Shown here: in pieces, positions 43,182 through 52,008 of the stretch | Position numbering within the stretch: position 1 is the first letter of the stretch | Layout of the letters: each line of letters begins with the position of its first letter | NCBI RefSeq assembly: GCF_021991875.1 | Contig: NZ_JAHLKR010000016.1 | Span: 496,001 to 560,000, forward strand | Origin: Mycetohabitans sp. B8 | GTDB lineage: Bacteria; Pseudomonadota; Gammaproteobacteria; Burkholderiales; Burkholderiaceae | DNA length: 64,000 bases | Direction: 5' to 3' | Program-made: the position numbers and the translations under genes | The notes under the pieces: model-generated | What the model was told of the DNA's origin: nothing | What the model saw: only the letters and a program-made list of their open reading frames with translations | The model's database searches: none

Positions 43182-44039
43182 TCAAATTTTAATACATATT
43201 AAGAGTGCAACGTTGACCGGACGTGATTCCTCGCCGCCGTCGTCATTCACTGTGATCGTGTGTGAATGATTCCCGGCGTCGCCCATGCTAACGGTGTGGG
43301 CGTGGTTACCGGCATCATGGATTGAAATGCCTGTATGAGCGTGATGCGTATTGTAGTAACCACTGATCCCATAAGGACCGACTACTGACTGGAAATGAGC
43401 GTGGCCGCCGCCATGTGGTACTTCTGTTCCGTGGTTGTGGCCTGGATCGTGAATACCGTGACGGTGCCAGCCTTGCTCGTCAGTCCATGCCGAGTGAACG
43501 TGATTACCATCCTCACTCGCCGATGCCGCATGAGCGTGTGCCTTGTTTTGGCTGTCCTGTACACTGCCCAAAGTCCTGTCAGAGTCTCGGCCCGCCCCCA
43601 GGTCTAATCCACGCAGAAAGTAGCCGCGCAGGTCCGGCAAGGTAAAAGTCGCGCTGCCATCACCAGTATCAGGACACCCCATCGCTTCCCAAAGGGCCGA
43701 GTAGGCAGTACGAGACACCCTAGACCCATCAGCTACCAACCAACCCCTCGGAGCAGAAGTACGGAAGAAATAACCAATCTGACCAGGCGGTGCAGCTTCG
43801 CACATTTGACCAAATGTCACGACATCGGTTTCTGTGCTTCCCCTAGTAACGTTGGTGATTTTTTGTGCATTCATGTCCACTGCCTCGGTGGGCTTGAGTT
43901 TGCCATTCGCTAGCTGTTTGATAAACGCACTCAGCGTCTGGATATAACCGTTTGCGAATGGCCCCACCGCTTCGTTGCCCTGTGGCGAATTGTTGTTCGG
44001 GTTGGTATCCAGTTCATCTATCGTTTGTGGAATGGGCAT
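43182..44039 (-). CDS. phage tail collar/fibre protein with His-rich tip, 285 aa
   Basis: Host-recognition structural protein. Residues ~95-165 form a tail collar domain: PPGQIGYFFRTSAPRGWLVA, DGSRVSRTAYSALWEAMG, FTLPDLRGYFLRG. The C-terminal third contains many HxH repeats (AHAHAASASEDGNHVHSAW, GNHAHTVSMGDAGNHSHTIT), the kind that bind metal ions along a trimeric fibre, and ends RPVNVALLICIKI, typical of collar proteins. A methyltransferase gene follows in transcription. Confidence 0.88.
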   Translation of the reverse strand: MPIPQTIDELDTNPNNNSPQGNEAVGPFANGYIQTLSAFIKQLANGKLKPTEAVDMNAQKITNVTRGSTETDVVTFGQMCEAAPPGQIGYFFRTSAPRGWLVADGSRVSRTAYSALWEAMGCPDTGDGSATFTLPDLRGYFLRGLDLGAGRDSDRTLGSVQDSQNKAHAHAASASEDGNHVHSAWTDEQGWHRHGIHDPGHNHGTEVPHGGGHAHFQSVVGPYGISGYYNTHHAHTGISIHDAGNHAHTVSMGDAGNHSHTITVNDDGGEESRPVNVALLICIKI

Positions 44040-44512
44040 AGTAATCTTTGAAGACGATTAGTGTAAAGAGTATTAAGCGCAGCATGATCCACCACGCTGG
44101 CCCGCGAAATGAAGCGGCAACGTACCCTGGCGGTCGAAGCAAGGGTGACCATTCAGTGCTATGAACCCCTTAACACATCGCATTCGCATCTTCGCCCCTT
44201 GTTGGCGGCTTGAGCAGCTAAAATGGCGTATGGTGCTCACTTCACTACGTTAAACTGTTGCCAGTAATCACAGGCAGTCCAAATTTCGCACCCTTATAAA
44301 AGGCCGCTTGATGCACAATGACGACAACGTGGTGGATGTCCAGGTCAAAGAAGTGCGGCCCCATACCACTGTGAAGCGCACTTCTTCGACACTGTGGTAG
44401 GTCTGCATGTGCTGGCTTGTGGGTATTTCATAATATATAGGCCATCAAAATTACCCGAGCACCTGGTATCTGGTGACCCTTACCGCGGGCTGGCCTGCTA
44501 TGCTGGCGCTTT
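44040..44512. other. gene-free gap between ejection protein and tail fibre, with inverted repeat
   Basis: About 470 bases with no convincing gene. AAGAAGTGCG (44348-44357) and CGCACTTCTT (44377-44386) form a perfect 10-bp inverted repeat with a 19-base spacer, which could be a terminator-like or recombination structure. The sequence TTCGACACTGTGG next to it also occurs near 36987, at the other end of the cargo region. Confidence 0.45.
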
Positions 44513-46690
44513 TCATTCACTTCCTGGTGACGGGCCGGATCGGTCCTTAGCGCGCTGGCGAATCGCCCGTTCAAACAAACTGTCACCGAATACGCCAAGC
44601 CGTCCACCGCCGATCATGTGCTGAGTCGCGCCGGCCAGCGGGCCAGCACCGGGAATACCCGACAAGCCTCGCATCATATAGGCTTGGACCGCCGGTGAAC
44701 CCAGCATCAATTGGATAGCCCTGGGGCCTGCAAGCCCGGCCAACGCGCCGATCGCCGCACCCTGCGTATCTCCACCCCCGGCATAGCCGGCTCCCGCACC
44801 AAACAGGCCATTTGTGAGCAAGTTTTGCATATAAGCGCGCTGCGCAGTGCCTGAGTTCGGGACGCTTTCAGCGATAAACGCTTTGCCCACCCGAGCAAGC
44901 TCACCCAGTTCTCCCCCACCCGTGAACTTGGCCGACTTGTTTGCGCTATTGACCGCGCGCAGCAACGCCTGTGTTGAAACGTTGCCCGATGGGTTGGCGG
45001 CCGCCACCGGGGCAACCGTCATCAGATTGGCGTACTGCTGTCGCGCCTGGCGCCACGCTTGCCGGTCCGCGTTATTGATACTCTGATCCATCGCACGGCG
45101 CAGCGACTCGCGCACTTGCCCCACATAGTGACGCACATCGCCGCTGGACGCATTCCGAGCGATCTTGCCCAACTGGCTGTCCAGTTCGCGATAAGCTTGA
45201 CCAGACATCGTTCCAGTACGTGACTCAACCTTAGCCAACACATCGTCGATCACGTTGCTTACCACGCGCTGCGTGTCCGACACGCCATAGCGCGTAATAT
45301 CATGCGAAATCGACGCCAGATCATCGACCAGTTGATTCGCTGCCCGCTGATTGACCGTGTTGCGCTGGGCCAGGCCGCTGAACTGCTGCCCGATCCGGTT
45401 GCGCGCCTCGCCGATCACCGATGGCGTCAATTCATCGGCCTGCGCGCCAAACGTGCGGCCCACCGCACGGTTAAAAGCGCTTTGCTGCGCTTGTTTTTCC
45501 GCTGCACGTACACCGGCTGTCAATGGCAAATTCCCCATTACCGCATCGACCAACGCCAGCGGCTTGCTTGCCGTGCGTTGCGCCAGCGTTAAATTAATTC
45601 CGTTTTGCTGCGCTACCTGAGCAAGACGTTGCACTTGCGGCGTCAAAGCCGTTTGCACCGGGCGCACAATACGGCCGATACCGCTGGCCAGCCCCTGCCC
45701 AAGCGGACCGGCTATGCCGCCAAACGCCGCGTTGGATAAGACGGAGTCGTTCTGCGTCCTGGTATTTTGCAGCACGCCCAGCTTCGCTCCCGCCTTGGCC
45801 GCTTGCGTGACTTTGCCCAGCCCTGAGGTGGCTTGCGCCGCTTTCCCTGCTACCCCCACTCCGGGGATAAACGAAGTCGCAATATTGCCGACAACCCGGC
45901 CTGCACCCGCCGCCGCGCTACCTTGTGTATTTTGCTGGTATTGGTTTTCCGCCGCTCGGTTGATATCGGACACGCGCTGCGCGAGCGAGCCAAACCAGTT
46001 GGATAGCGGGTTGGGCGTCAGCCCCCCGAGACTGGTGAGTTGCTGCCCGCCTTGATAGGTCAAATACGCGCCACCATCAAACAAATCCCGCACGCCGTGC
46101 ATTGCACCTTTGGCAAACATACCCAGGTTGTTGTGGGTGGCTGGCTGGCCCGACTGGGGTACCGGCTGCTCGGGTGCATTGCCCAAAGGGGCCGACGTCT
46201 GCTGAAAAATCGCGCCGCCATCAAATGGCGCGTTCTGTTCCTGCCGCGGTACGGGTCCAAAAATCGACGCACCGTCAAATGCGTCGGACGGGTTCATTGA
46301 ATGAGCCATCAGCCTGTTCACATAGTGCTGTGTTTCGCGAAACGGCGGAATGCCACCATAGCGGCGCACGTTCGCCGGTCCTGCGTTATAGGCCGCGTAC
46401 GCGAGCGCGGGCGAGCCGAATTCCTTGAGTTGTTGCTTGAAGTAGCGAATGCCGGCTGGAATCGCTTTGTGAGGATCGAACCGGTCCGCTTTAGACAGTC
46501 CCAAGTCTCGGGCCGTAGCAGGCATCAGCTGCATGATGCCGCCGGCTCCCTTCGCGCTCATCGCATCCGGGTTCCAAGCGCTTTCCTGGCCGATCATTGG
46601 CACAATCAGGCGGAGATCGACACCGTGTCTGTGCGCCTCTTGGATCGCCAAGCGGCGCAAATCATTGGGCATCGTTATCCCGATGGCCAA
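44513..46690 (-). CDS. phage ejection protein with N-terminal lytic transglycosylase domain, 725 aa
   Basis: Internal virion protein that probably enters the cell with the DNA and opens the wall locally. The first ~140 residues are an SLT domain: catalytic Glu in PMIGQESAWNPDAMSAKGAG, GIMQLMPATARDLGL and AYAAYNAGPANVRRYGG. The remaining ~580 residues are Ala/Gln/Gly-rich and mostly helical, with glycine-rich potential membrane-active parts (GAGRVVGNIATSFIPGVGVA, GYAGGGDTQGAAIGALAGLA). It starts inside the end of the preceding gene (29-base overlap; an ATG at 46672 is an alternative start). Confidence 0.82.
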   Translation of the reverse strand: MAIGITMPNDLRRLAIQEAHRHGVDLRLIVPMIGQESAWNPDAMSAKGAGGIMQLMPATARDLGLSKADRFDPHKAIPAGIRYFKQQLKEFGSPALAYAAYNAGPANVRRYGGIPPFRETQHYVNRLMAHSMNPSDAFDGASIFGPVPRQEQNAPFDGGAIFQQTSAPLGNAPEQPVPQSGQPATHNNLGMFAKGAMHGVRDLFDGGAYLTYQGGQQLTSLGGLTPNPLSNWFGSLAQRVSDINRAAENQYQQNTQGSAAAGAGRVVGNIATSFIPGVGVAGKAAQATSGLGKVTQAAKAGAKLGVLQNTRTQNDSVLSNAAFGGIAGPLGQGLASGIGRIVRPVQTALTPQVQRLAQVAQQNGINLTLAQRTASKPLALVDAVMGNLPLTAGVRAAEKQAQQSAFNRAVGRTFGAQADELTPSVIGEARNRIGQQFSGLAQRNTVNQRAANQLVDDLASISHDITRYGVSDTQRVVSNVIDDVLAKVESRTGTMSGQAYRELDSQLGKIARNASSGDVRHYVGQVRESLRRAMDQSINNADRQAWRQARQQYANLMTVAPVAAANPSGNVSTQALLRAVNSANKSAKFTGGGELGELARVGKAFIAESVPNSGTAQRAYMQNLLTNGLFGAGAGYAGGGDTQGAAIGALAGLAGPRAIQLMLGSPAVQAYMMRGLSGIPGAGPLAGATQHMIGGGRLGVFGDSLFERAIRQRAKDRSGPSPGSE

Positions 46691-47912
46691 ACAAAGGATG
46701 ACGGCTTGACCAATCTTGCAGGTAGTCGAAGAACGTCAGGCCATTTTTATCTGCACGGTCTAGGCGCCCGCCTTTGGCTTGCCACTGGCGTGCCATGGCC
46801 GCGATTTGCTGCTGACGTTGCTGGATCGCCACCGCCATGCCGATCATTTGATGACGTCCTTCAGGCGTATTCTGTAGATTCGGTACCATGGACATTAGGA
46901 ATTGCCGGTCCGAGTCGGACAAGGCGCCTGGCATGCCCGCACCTTGCGACGGATCGCGCAATTCGAGCGCCATTTGGTTCGCAATGGCTTGCGCAGCCTG
47001 CGCATTGCCAATGTTTTTATCGAGCCGAGTCGGTAACAAACCATATTGATTAACCAGTTCGGCTAACTCGAATCCCTTTTTACTAAGTTCCGCCTCTTTA
47101 AGCAGTTTGCCCAGCTGTTGATACCGGTCAATTTTGATCCCGGCATTAAACCCCGCACTTTGGATCTGCTTAGCCTGCTCAGCCGTCGCCTTCGCGGTAT
47201 CCGTTTCGTATTGGATATCGGCTGGATTGCGGCTCGCCATCAACGCACCAGACTGGCCTTCGGTCGCCACCGTAGATCTGGGCACATAGTATTCGTGGCC
47301 ACCGGGGCCCGCCACCTTCATCGGATCGAGTCCCGCTTTCGCCATTTCATCCGCATGCCGATATTGACTGTACGTTTGCAGCGCGCCCTGCGGTGCCTGA
47401 ACACGCCATCCACCAGGCGCGTTCGGATCTGGTATTAATTGACTCGCTTGTCCGTTTTGCGCGATTGTGGGCACCGAAAATCCCGACTGGACCCGGTTTT
47501 TGTCCACCGCTACCCCACCGATAAAACCGATGTCAGGCTTGAGCAGATTCGCTACCCCTTTGCCTTGGTTGAACGCCAAATCAGCCGCGATCGCCTGCCG
47601 CTGATAAGGCGATGGGCCTAACGTATTCTGGCTGGGTTCTTGGAGCAATCGGTTGGCAAAGTCGTGACGTTGTTTGGCCGCATCGGTGTGCTGTTGCAAT
47701 TGCGCCGCCTGCCACTGCTGCTGCATCTGTTGCTGCTGGGCCGTCTGATAAGCATTGAGTCCCATCATTCCGCCCAGGCCCAACGCCGGTGTGCCGCTCG
47801 TGAGCCCGCGATTGTGCGCAAGAATGCCCAGACCCGTCGCAAGCAACCCTTGTGCGGCCGGCGTGAACTGGCCGTTTTGAGACAGGCCATTAAAGATCCC
47901 TAAACGCGTCAT
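46662..47912 (-). CDS. putative phage DNA ejection/internal virion protein, 416 aa
   Basis: From ATG 47912 (MTRLGIFNGLSQNGQFTPAA, preceded by AAGGGGGGCGTG) the protein has a Gly-rich N terminus, a Gln-rich coiled coil (YQTAQQQQMQQQWQAAQLQQ), several helical stretches and DSDRQFLMSMVPNLQNTPEG near the end. There is no clear catalytic motif. Its place between the transglycosylase-type ejection protein and another Gln/Ala-rich protein fits the block of ejection proteins of short-tailed phages. Confidence 0.65.
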   Translation of the reverse strand: MTRLGIFNGLSQNGQFTPAAQGLLATGLGILAHNRGLTSGTPALGLGGMMGLNAYQTAQQQQMQQQWQAAQLQQHTDAAKQRHDFANRLLQEPSQNTLGPSPYQRQAIAADLAFNQGKGVANLLKPDIGFIGGVAVDKNRVQSGFSVPTIAQNGQASQLIPDPNAPGGWRVQAPQGALQTYSQYRHADEMAKAGLDPMKVAGPGGHEYYVPRSTVATEGQSGALMASRNPADIQYETDTAKATAEQAKQIQSAGFNAGIKIDRYQQLGKLLKEAELSKKGFELAELVNQYGLLPTRLDKNIGNAQAAQAIANQMALELRDPSQGAGMPGALSDSDRQFLMSMVPNLQNTPEGRHQMIGMAVAIQQRQQQIAAMARQWQAKGGRLDRADKNGLTFFDYLQDWSSRHPLFGHRDNDAQ

Positions 47913-47922
47913 CACGCCCCCC

Positions 47923-48978
47923 TTAAAGAATCGAGCCCAACAAACCCAGGCCGCCGCCCACGCCTGCGCCCAGCGCCGTGCCAATACCCGGCACGATACT
48001 ACCGATCGCCGCACCTGAGGCCGCGCCCCCCAGCGCCCCCATCACCGGGCTGCCCCGGCTCTGCGTTGAGGTTGTCACGCCCTGCGCGCCGTTACCCAGC
48101 GCACCGGCCAGCGCGCTTTGCAATACGCCCAGCTGCTGATAAGGCGAGTAGGCATGCTCGTGCCAGCGCTGATATTGGCTGTCCAGTTCGTTTTGTGCCT
48201 GACGCTGCGCCATATTGCCCGCGGCAAGCTGTTGCCCGTAGCCATAGTAGTTTGCTGCGTTCAGTGCAGGCGCGAGCGACGCAGCATTGAGCGCGTTTGC
48301 CTGCGCCTGTTGGTGGTTCTGGCTATTGAGCATGTTATTGGCCTGCGTGTACGCCAGATTATTCGCCTGGTTGGCTAACGCCGCGTGTGTCCCAAGTGCC
48401 GCTTGTTGTTGTGCCACCTGCTGCGTATTGGCATATGCTTGGCCGCGCAACTGTGTGCCAGCGTTGCCAAGCGCATCGGCCAGCTGACGGTTTTGCTGAT
48501 CCTGGAACTGCTGCATCGCCGAGCCACCGAACGCACCGGCATTGCGGAACTGCGCCATCGTCTGCGGTGCAACGGCACTCGTGTACTGGTTAACGATATC
48601 GCTCTGCGCCTTCTTTACCTGCGCGTCAAGGTAGGGGTTTGCCATCGTCGCATACGGATTGGACAGCGCATGAACGGTTTGCCCAATATAGGGATTTGAT
48701 ACCGTGTACGGCTGGCCCGCGTGGCGAGCCGCCCCCGTTATCACGTCACTGGCCGCCGTGAGTGCTGGGTTGGGCAGCCCGGCCAGTTGGTTAATCCCAT
48801 CCATCGCATGCTGCTGCGCCCGCGTGAGAGCCGCCACACGCGGTCCGGTATAGTGCGGCATTGGCTGGTGCGACAGTGCCGCGCCCCGCGCCAGAATCTG
48901 CTGCGCATAAGGTTGCGCATAGCCGGGCAATTCTGTGCGGCTCGTCTGGCTCCCCCCGCCGCCACCGCCACTACTCAT
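47923..48978 (-). CDS. Ala/Gln-rich phage virion protein, putative ejection protein, 351 aa
   Basis: Begins MSSGGGGGGSQTSRTELPGY, has a central region very rich in Ala, Gln and Asn (QDQQNRQLADALGNAGTQLR, QAYANTQQVAQQQAALGTHA) that should be helical, and ends in a glycine-rich hydrophobic tail (GALGGAASGAAIGSIVPGIG, GGGLGLLGSIL) suited to membrane insertion. This pattern is common for proteins injected by podoviruses. I recognise no named family. It lies ten bases before the next gene. Confidence 0.65.
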   Translation of the reverse strand: MSSGGGGGGSQTSRTELPGYAQPYAQQILARGAALSHQPMPHYTGPRVAALTRAQQHAMDGINQLAGLPNPALTAASDVITGAARHAGQPYTVSNPYIGQTVHALSNPYATMANPYLDAQVKKAQSDIVNQYTSAVAPQTMAQFRNAGAFGGSAMQQFQDQQNRQLADALGNAGTQLRGQAYANTQQVAQQQAALGTHAALANQANNLAYTQANNMLNSQNHQQAQANALNAASLAPALNAANYYGYGQQLAAGNMAQRQAQNELDSQYQRWHEHAYSPYQQLGVLQSALAGALGNGAQGVTTSTQSRGSPVMGALGGAASGAAIGSIVPGIGTALGAGVGGGLGLLGSIL

Positions 48979-49394
48979 CGCACGATCCTTTCATAAAGTG
49001 TTTCACGTATCCTAAATCCATATCGCGGCGCGACGCGTTGCCAGCCGCAGCGGGTCGTTCCGAACGTCACCTTCGATGCGCCGGCTGTCCGCGCAATCGC
49101 ATTGATGTCGTCGGAAAACAGGGCCATCACATCGAATTGCGTGTCGGCATGAAGCACCCAGATGTGCAGCCGTGGACCATCGACCTCGTGGATTACGCGC
49201 AGCACCACAAACCCTTGGCGCTCGCCATCCACCTCAAGCAAATACAAACTCGCGCCCCCTAATTTGATCGCGCAGTACACATCCTCCGGCAGCCAACCGT
49301 CAGCGGCGTGCATCGCAGCGAGTGGCATACGCAGTGCCGGCCATTCGCGCGCTAGATGTTCAGGCGGCACAAGGGTCAGTTTCCGGTTAAGCAC
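48975..49394 (-). CDS. phage hypothetical protein, GNAT-like fold possible, 139 aa
   Basis: MLNRKLTLVPPEHLAREWPA, then GGASLYLLEVDGERQGFVVL, RVIHEVDGPRLHIWVLHADT and WQRVAPRYGFRIRETLYERI. The order of strands and the final YGFR(I)-x-E-type ending recall small acetyltransferase-like proteins found in podovirus structural operons next to the tail genes. The acetyl-CoA binding loop is not convincing. Both neighbours overlap it (4 and 19 bases). Confidence 0.6.
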   Translation of the reverse strand: MLNRKLTLVPPEHLAREWPALRMPLAAMHAADGWLPEDVYCAIKLGGASLYLLEVDGERQGFVVLRVIHEVDGPRLHIWVLHADTQFDVMALFSDDINAIARTAGASKVTFGTTRCGWQRVAPRYGFRIRETLYERIVR

Positions 49395-49696
49395 CGATCC
49401 TCCACAAACGTGCGATGTACGCCATCTGCCACGCAGATCCAGCCCTTCACGACATACCGCGCGCCACGTGTGCCCTGCTCCACTGGATAGCTGTTTCGCA
49501 CGTAGTCGCCCACTTGATAGAGCTCGCTATTAGGCGGCTCAAGCTGAGCGTTGGTCACCGCTGCAATGTGCCCCTCGGTCAACCGATTGAGTTGATCGAT
49601 AATGCTCGCGATGATTTGCTTGAGCTTAAAGACTAGATCCACGCTAAAGGTGTCTTTCGCGGGCGGTACGGGCAGTTGTGGCCGTTGAATTCTCAT
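49376..49696 (-). CDS. phage structural-operon protein, 106 aa
   Basis: MRIQRPQLPVPPAKDTFSVD, LVFKLKQIIASIIDQLNRLT followed by a beta-rich end with GDYVRNSYPVEQGTRGARYV, VKGWICVADGVH. The C-terminal part looks like a small carbohydrate- or fibre-binding beta module, the N-terminal helix like an oligomerisation segment. No firm family. It overlaps the tail protein gene upstream by four bases. Confidence 0.6.
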   Translation of the reverse strand: MRIQRPQLPVPPAKDTFSVDLVFKLKQIIASIIDQLNRLTEGHIAAVTNAQLEPPNSELYQVGDYVRNSYPVEQGTRGARYVVKGWICVADGVHRTFVEDRCLTGN

Positions 49697-51141
49697 GCAT
49701 CACCATCCGGTAGCAGTTCAGGGGTATAGCCGATTAATTCTGTGTCGCCCTGAAACGTCATCCGCGCGCGGTGATAGCGTGCGGATACATCGACATCAAA
49801 TTTGCCATCGACATAAGTACTATGCGTGCCCGGTGTGAAATCACTGCCTAGCGTATGCCGATGCTGCGTGTCCATCTTCGCGCTAGCGGGATCTTTCGCG
49901 CATCGCAGCCGCACCGATTGCAGCAGCGAATAGTGTGTGTCGTCACCAAAATCGCCTGTCACCAAAGATGAAGACTGCGCCACACCCGTCAGTGTCCGCA
50001 CGGTGTGCGCGGTGTCGATGATTGATGGATGCAACGCCACGTTCGTCCAAAAGTGCGAGTCCCACGTCACTTTGGGCAGATCATGCCAGGTGCGGGCGAT
50101 TTCCCCGAGTGAGGACCACGTGATTTTGCCGCTCACAAAATCGATGCCGCACTCGATGGCCCGGTTGGCCCGTCCCCATTGTCCCGTTTTATAGTGGTAG
50201 ACCAGGCAACTGTCTATGTCGCCTTGACTGCGGTTGCTCACGTAATACCAATAGATACAGGTATTGACGCGGTCGTGCACGCTGCGCACCGTTTGCTTAT
50301 GCCACGGGCTACGGTCTTTGAAAAACCACTGTTTGACAGCATCGCCAACCGGTGTTGGACGCGTGCCATCAAATAGGTAAAAGTTATCGTTACCCATAAA
50401 AATATGGGCGGTGCCAATTGAGACGACCGCCTCTTGGCAAGGCGCGCCGATCTGATTGGAAATCAAACTCATCGCCCAAACAATCGGCGGGCCTTGATAA
50501 GTGCCGTAGTACATCGAGTCATCTTTGTAGACCACGATATCCGGCCCCAGTCCACGAGCGGCATTGATTTGCCCGGGTGTGTCGATGATGCGTCCGTTCG
50601 CGCATTGCGTCGCCTGACTGGGTGTCCAAATCGTATGATCGTACAATGCGCTGCACCACCAACCATCCGGGCGCACACCGTAGATTGGATCGGCCGTATT
50701 GAAGAGCAGCACGAACCCGGCCACGGCCTCGACAATCGCTGCTTTGGGCGCACCGGCAATATCCTCAAACTCACCCGTCTGGCTTTGTTGCAGCCGGTCC
50801 GCCTTATTGGTCGCGAGAGTGACGTTGCCAAATTGCGCGAAACGCCATATGCCGCTGCCTGGGGTCAGGTAAGGGCCGCTTTTGCGCGTGATATCGACCC
50901 ATCTGCCCGAAGACTCCTCATACAGGCAGCTGGCCGTGCCCACCACCATTCGTGTGGTGCCGTCGAGTTTAACAAGCGTGGCGCCGCCCAGCGCCGGTCC
51001 GGGCAACGGCGGCATGCCCACTTCCACCGCACTGGGTGCGGCTCGCATACCCCGCATCGACGGAATGAGCATCGCGCAATCCAAAATCACGCCGGACGTT
51101 GTCGAATCCAAGTCCGGTGCAAAACCAATAAAGTTGGGCAT
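49693..51141 (-). CDS. phage tail protein, probable beta-propeller hub (P22 gp10-like role), 482 aa
   Basis: A beta-rich protein with repeated short blades: GSGIWRFAQFGNVTLATNKA, GPDIVVYKDDSMYYGTYQGP, AVVSIGTAHIFMGNDNFYLF, VGDAVKQWFFKDRSPWHKQT and VYHYKTGQWGRANRAI. Podoviruses encode such propeller-like tail hub or plug proteins right after the head-tail adaptor, as here. Direct homology to P22 gp10 cannot be shown without a search. The start follows the adaptor stop closely. Confidence 0.7.
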   Translation of the reverse strand: MPNFIGFAPDLDSTTSGVILDCAMLIPSMRGMRAAPSAVEVGMPPLPGPALGGATLVKLDGTTRMVVGTASCLYEESSGRWVDITRKSGPYLTPGSGIWRFAQFGNVTLATNKADRLQQSQTGEFEDIAGAPKAAIVEAVAGFVLLFNTADPIYGVRPDGWWCSALYDHTIWTPSQATQCANGRIIDTPGQINAARGLGPDIVVYKDDSMYYGTYQGPPIVWAMSLISNQIGAPCQEAVVSIGTAHIFMGNDNFYLFDGTRPTPVGDAVKQWFFKDRSPWHKQTVRSVHDRVNTCIYWYYVSNRSQGDIDSCLVYHYKTGQWGRANRAIECGIDFVSGKITWSSLGEIARTWHDLPKVTWDSHFWTNVALHPSIIDTAHTVRTLTGVAQSSSLVTGDFGDDTHYSLLQSVRLRCAKDPASAKMDTQHRHTLGSDFTPGTHSTYVDGKFDVDVSARYHRARMTFQGDTELIGYTPELLPDGDA

Positions 51142-51142
51142 T

Positions 51143-51730
51143 TCAACTCGCCTGTATCATTAGCGGCGCGCCCGAGAAACGGCCGCGCTCATCATTGGCT
51201 TGAATGTCGGACAGCGCAATGGTCAGCGCTTCTCGCCAAATAGGGATGCGTTGGTCGTTCTTGATGTAGGGCTCCGCCTCAAGCAGCGACGCGTAAAGAT
51301 AAATATCCGGGCCGTCAGACAGCAGCCAATTAGACGGGCATTTTTCAGTCAACGGCCGTAAGCGCGCGTAGTACAGCAAGCTTATTTTATAAAGCGTTTG
51401 CGGCGGCACATGCACGCGCAACCAACTGCCTGCAATGGAGAAATGCTTCTGATAGCGTGATTCATCATCGTCCACGAGATGGCGCGGCACGAAGTCGAGT
51501 TTGCGGCCGTCCACGGTCACAACAATCGCTTCCAGATAGTCTTCCGGCATCTCGATCTGGCGCTGGTCCGTCATGCACGTGGCAGTCTCCTGCATCTGAC
51601 GCACCCGTAATATACGGTTTAAGCGAGCTTCGCCCAATTCAATAAAGTCCGGGATATGCTCGCCCAGGTTCGTACGCTTAAGCCATCGTGCAAGGGCCGC
51701 CTTTAAGTCCTTGTATGTCTTGATACTCAT
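51143..51730 (-). CDS. phage head-tail adaptor protein, 195 aa
   Basis: Helical N terminus MSIKTYKDLKAALARWLKRT, then HIPDFIELGEARLNRILRVR, QMQETATCM, PEDYLEAIVVTVDGRKLDFV and a C-terminal helical bundle (IYLYASLLEAEPYIKNDQRI, WREALTIALSDIQANDER). This is the pattern of adaptor proteins of SU10/Gp4-type that sit below the portal. It overlaps the 92-aa gene upstream by four bases. Confidence 0.8.
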   Translation of the reverse strand: MSIKTYKDLKAALARWLKRTNLGEHIPDFIELGEARLNRILRVRQMQETATCMTDQRQIEMPEDYLEAIVVTVDGRKLDFVPRHLVDDDESRYQKHFSIAGSWLRVHVPPQTLYKISLLYYARLRPLTEKCPSNWLLSDGPDIYLYASLLEAEPYIKNDQRIPIWREALTIALSDIQANDERGRFSGAPLMIQAS

Positions 51731-52005
51731 ACGCGTTTGGTCGAGACCCGGAAATACGCAAGTGCCGGGTCGTTCAGAAACCGTTTGATGTGCGACTGCT
51801 CAGCCATGAACTCGGCAAATGTAATGCCGGTGCGGTTCAAGTAATCCTCGATGAGCACGGCTGGCACGTGCGCATACAGGGGCATGCTCTTGTCGCCATG
51901 CAGGCCACTATTGTGCAGGGCCTTGCATGTATCGACGAGGCCATCGAAGCGCTCACGCCGCTCAACGACCAACCCCTTATCGGTGGCATGAATCCGGGTG
52001 TGCAT
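51727..52005 (-). CDS. phage hypothetical protein between capsid and adaptor, 92 aa
   Basis: MHTRIHATDKGLVVERRERF, DGLVDTCKALHNSGLHGDKS, VPAVLIEDYLNRTGITFAEF and QSHIKRFLNDPALAYFRVST. It looks like a soluble small protein and is always a candidate for a head completion or decoration factor in this position. I know no function. It is tightly packed (overlap of four bases with the adaptor, three bases after the capsid stop). Confidence 0.65.
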   Translation of the reverse strand: MHTRIHATDKGLVVERRERFDGLVDTCKALHNSGLHGDKSMPLYAHVPAVLIEDYLNRTGITFAEFMAEQSHIKRFLNDPALAYFRVSTKRV

Positions 52006-52008
52006 GAA

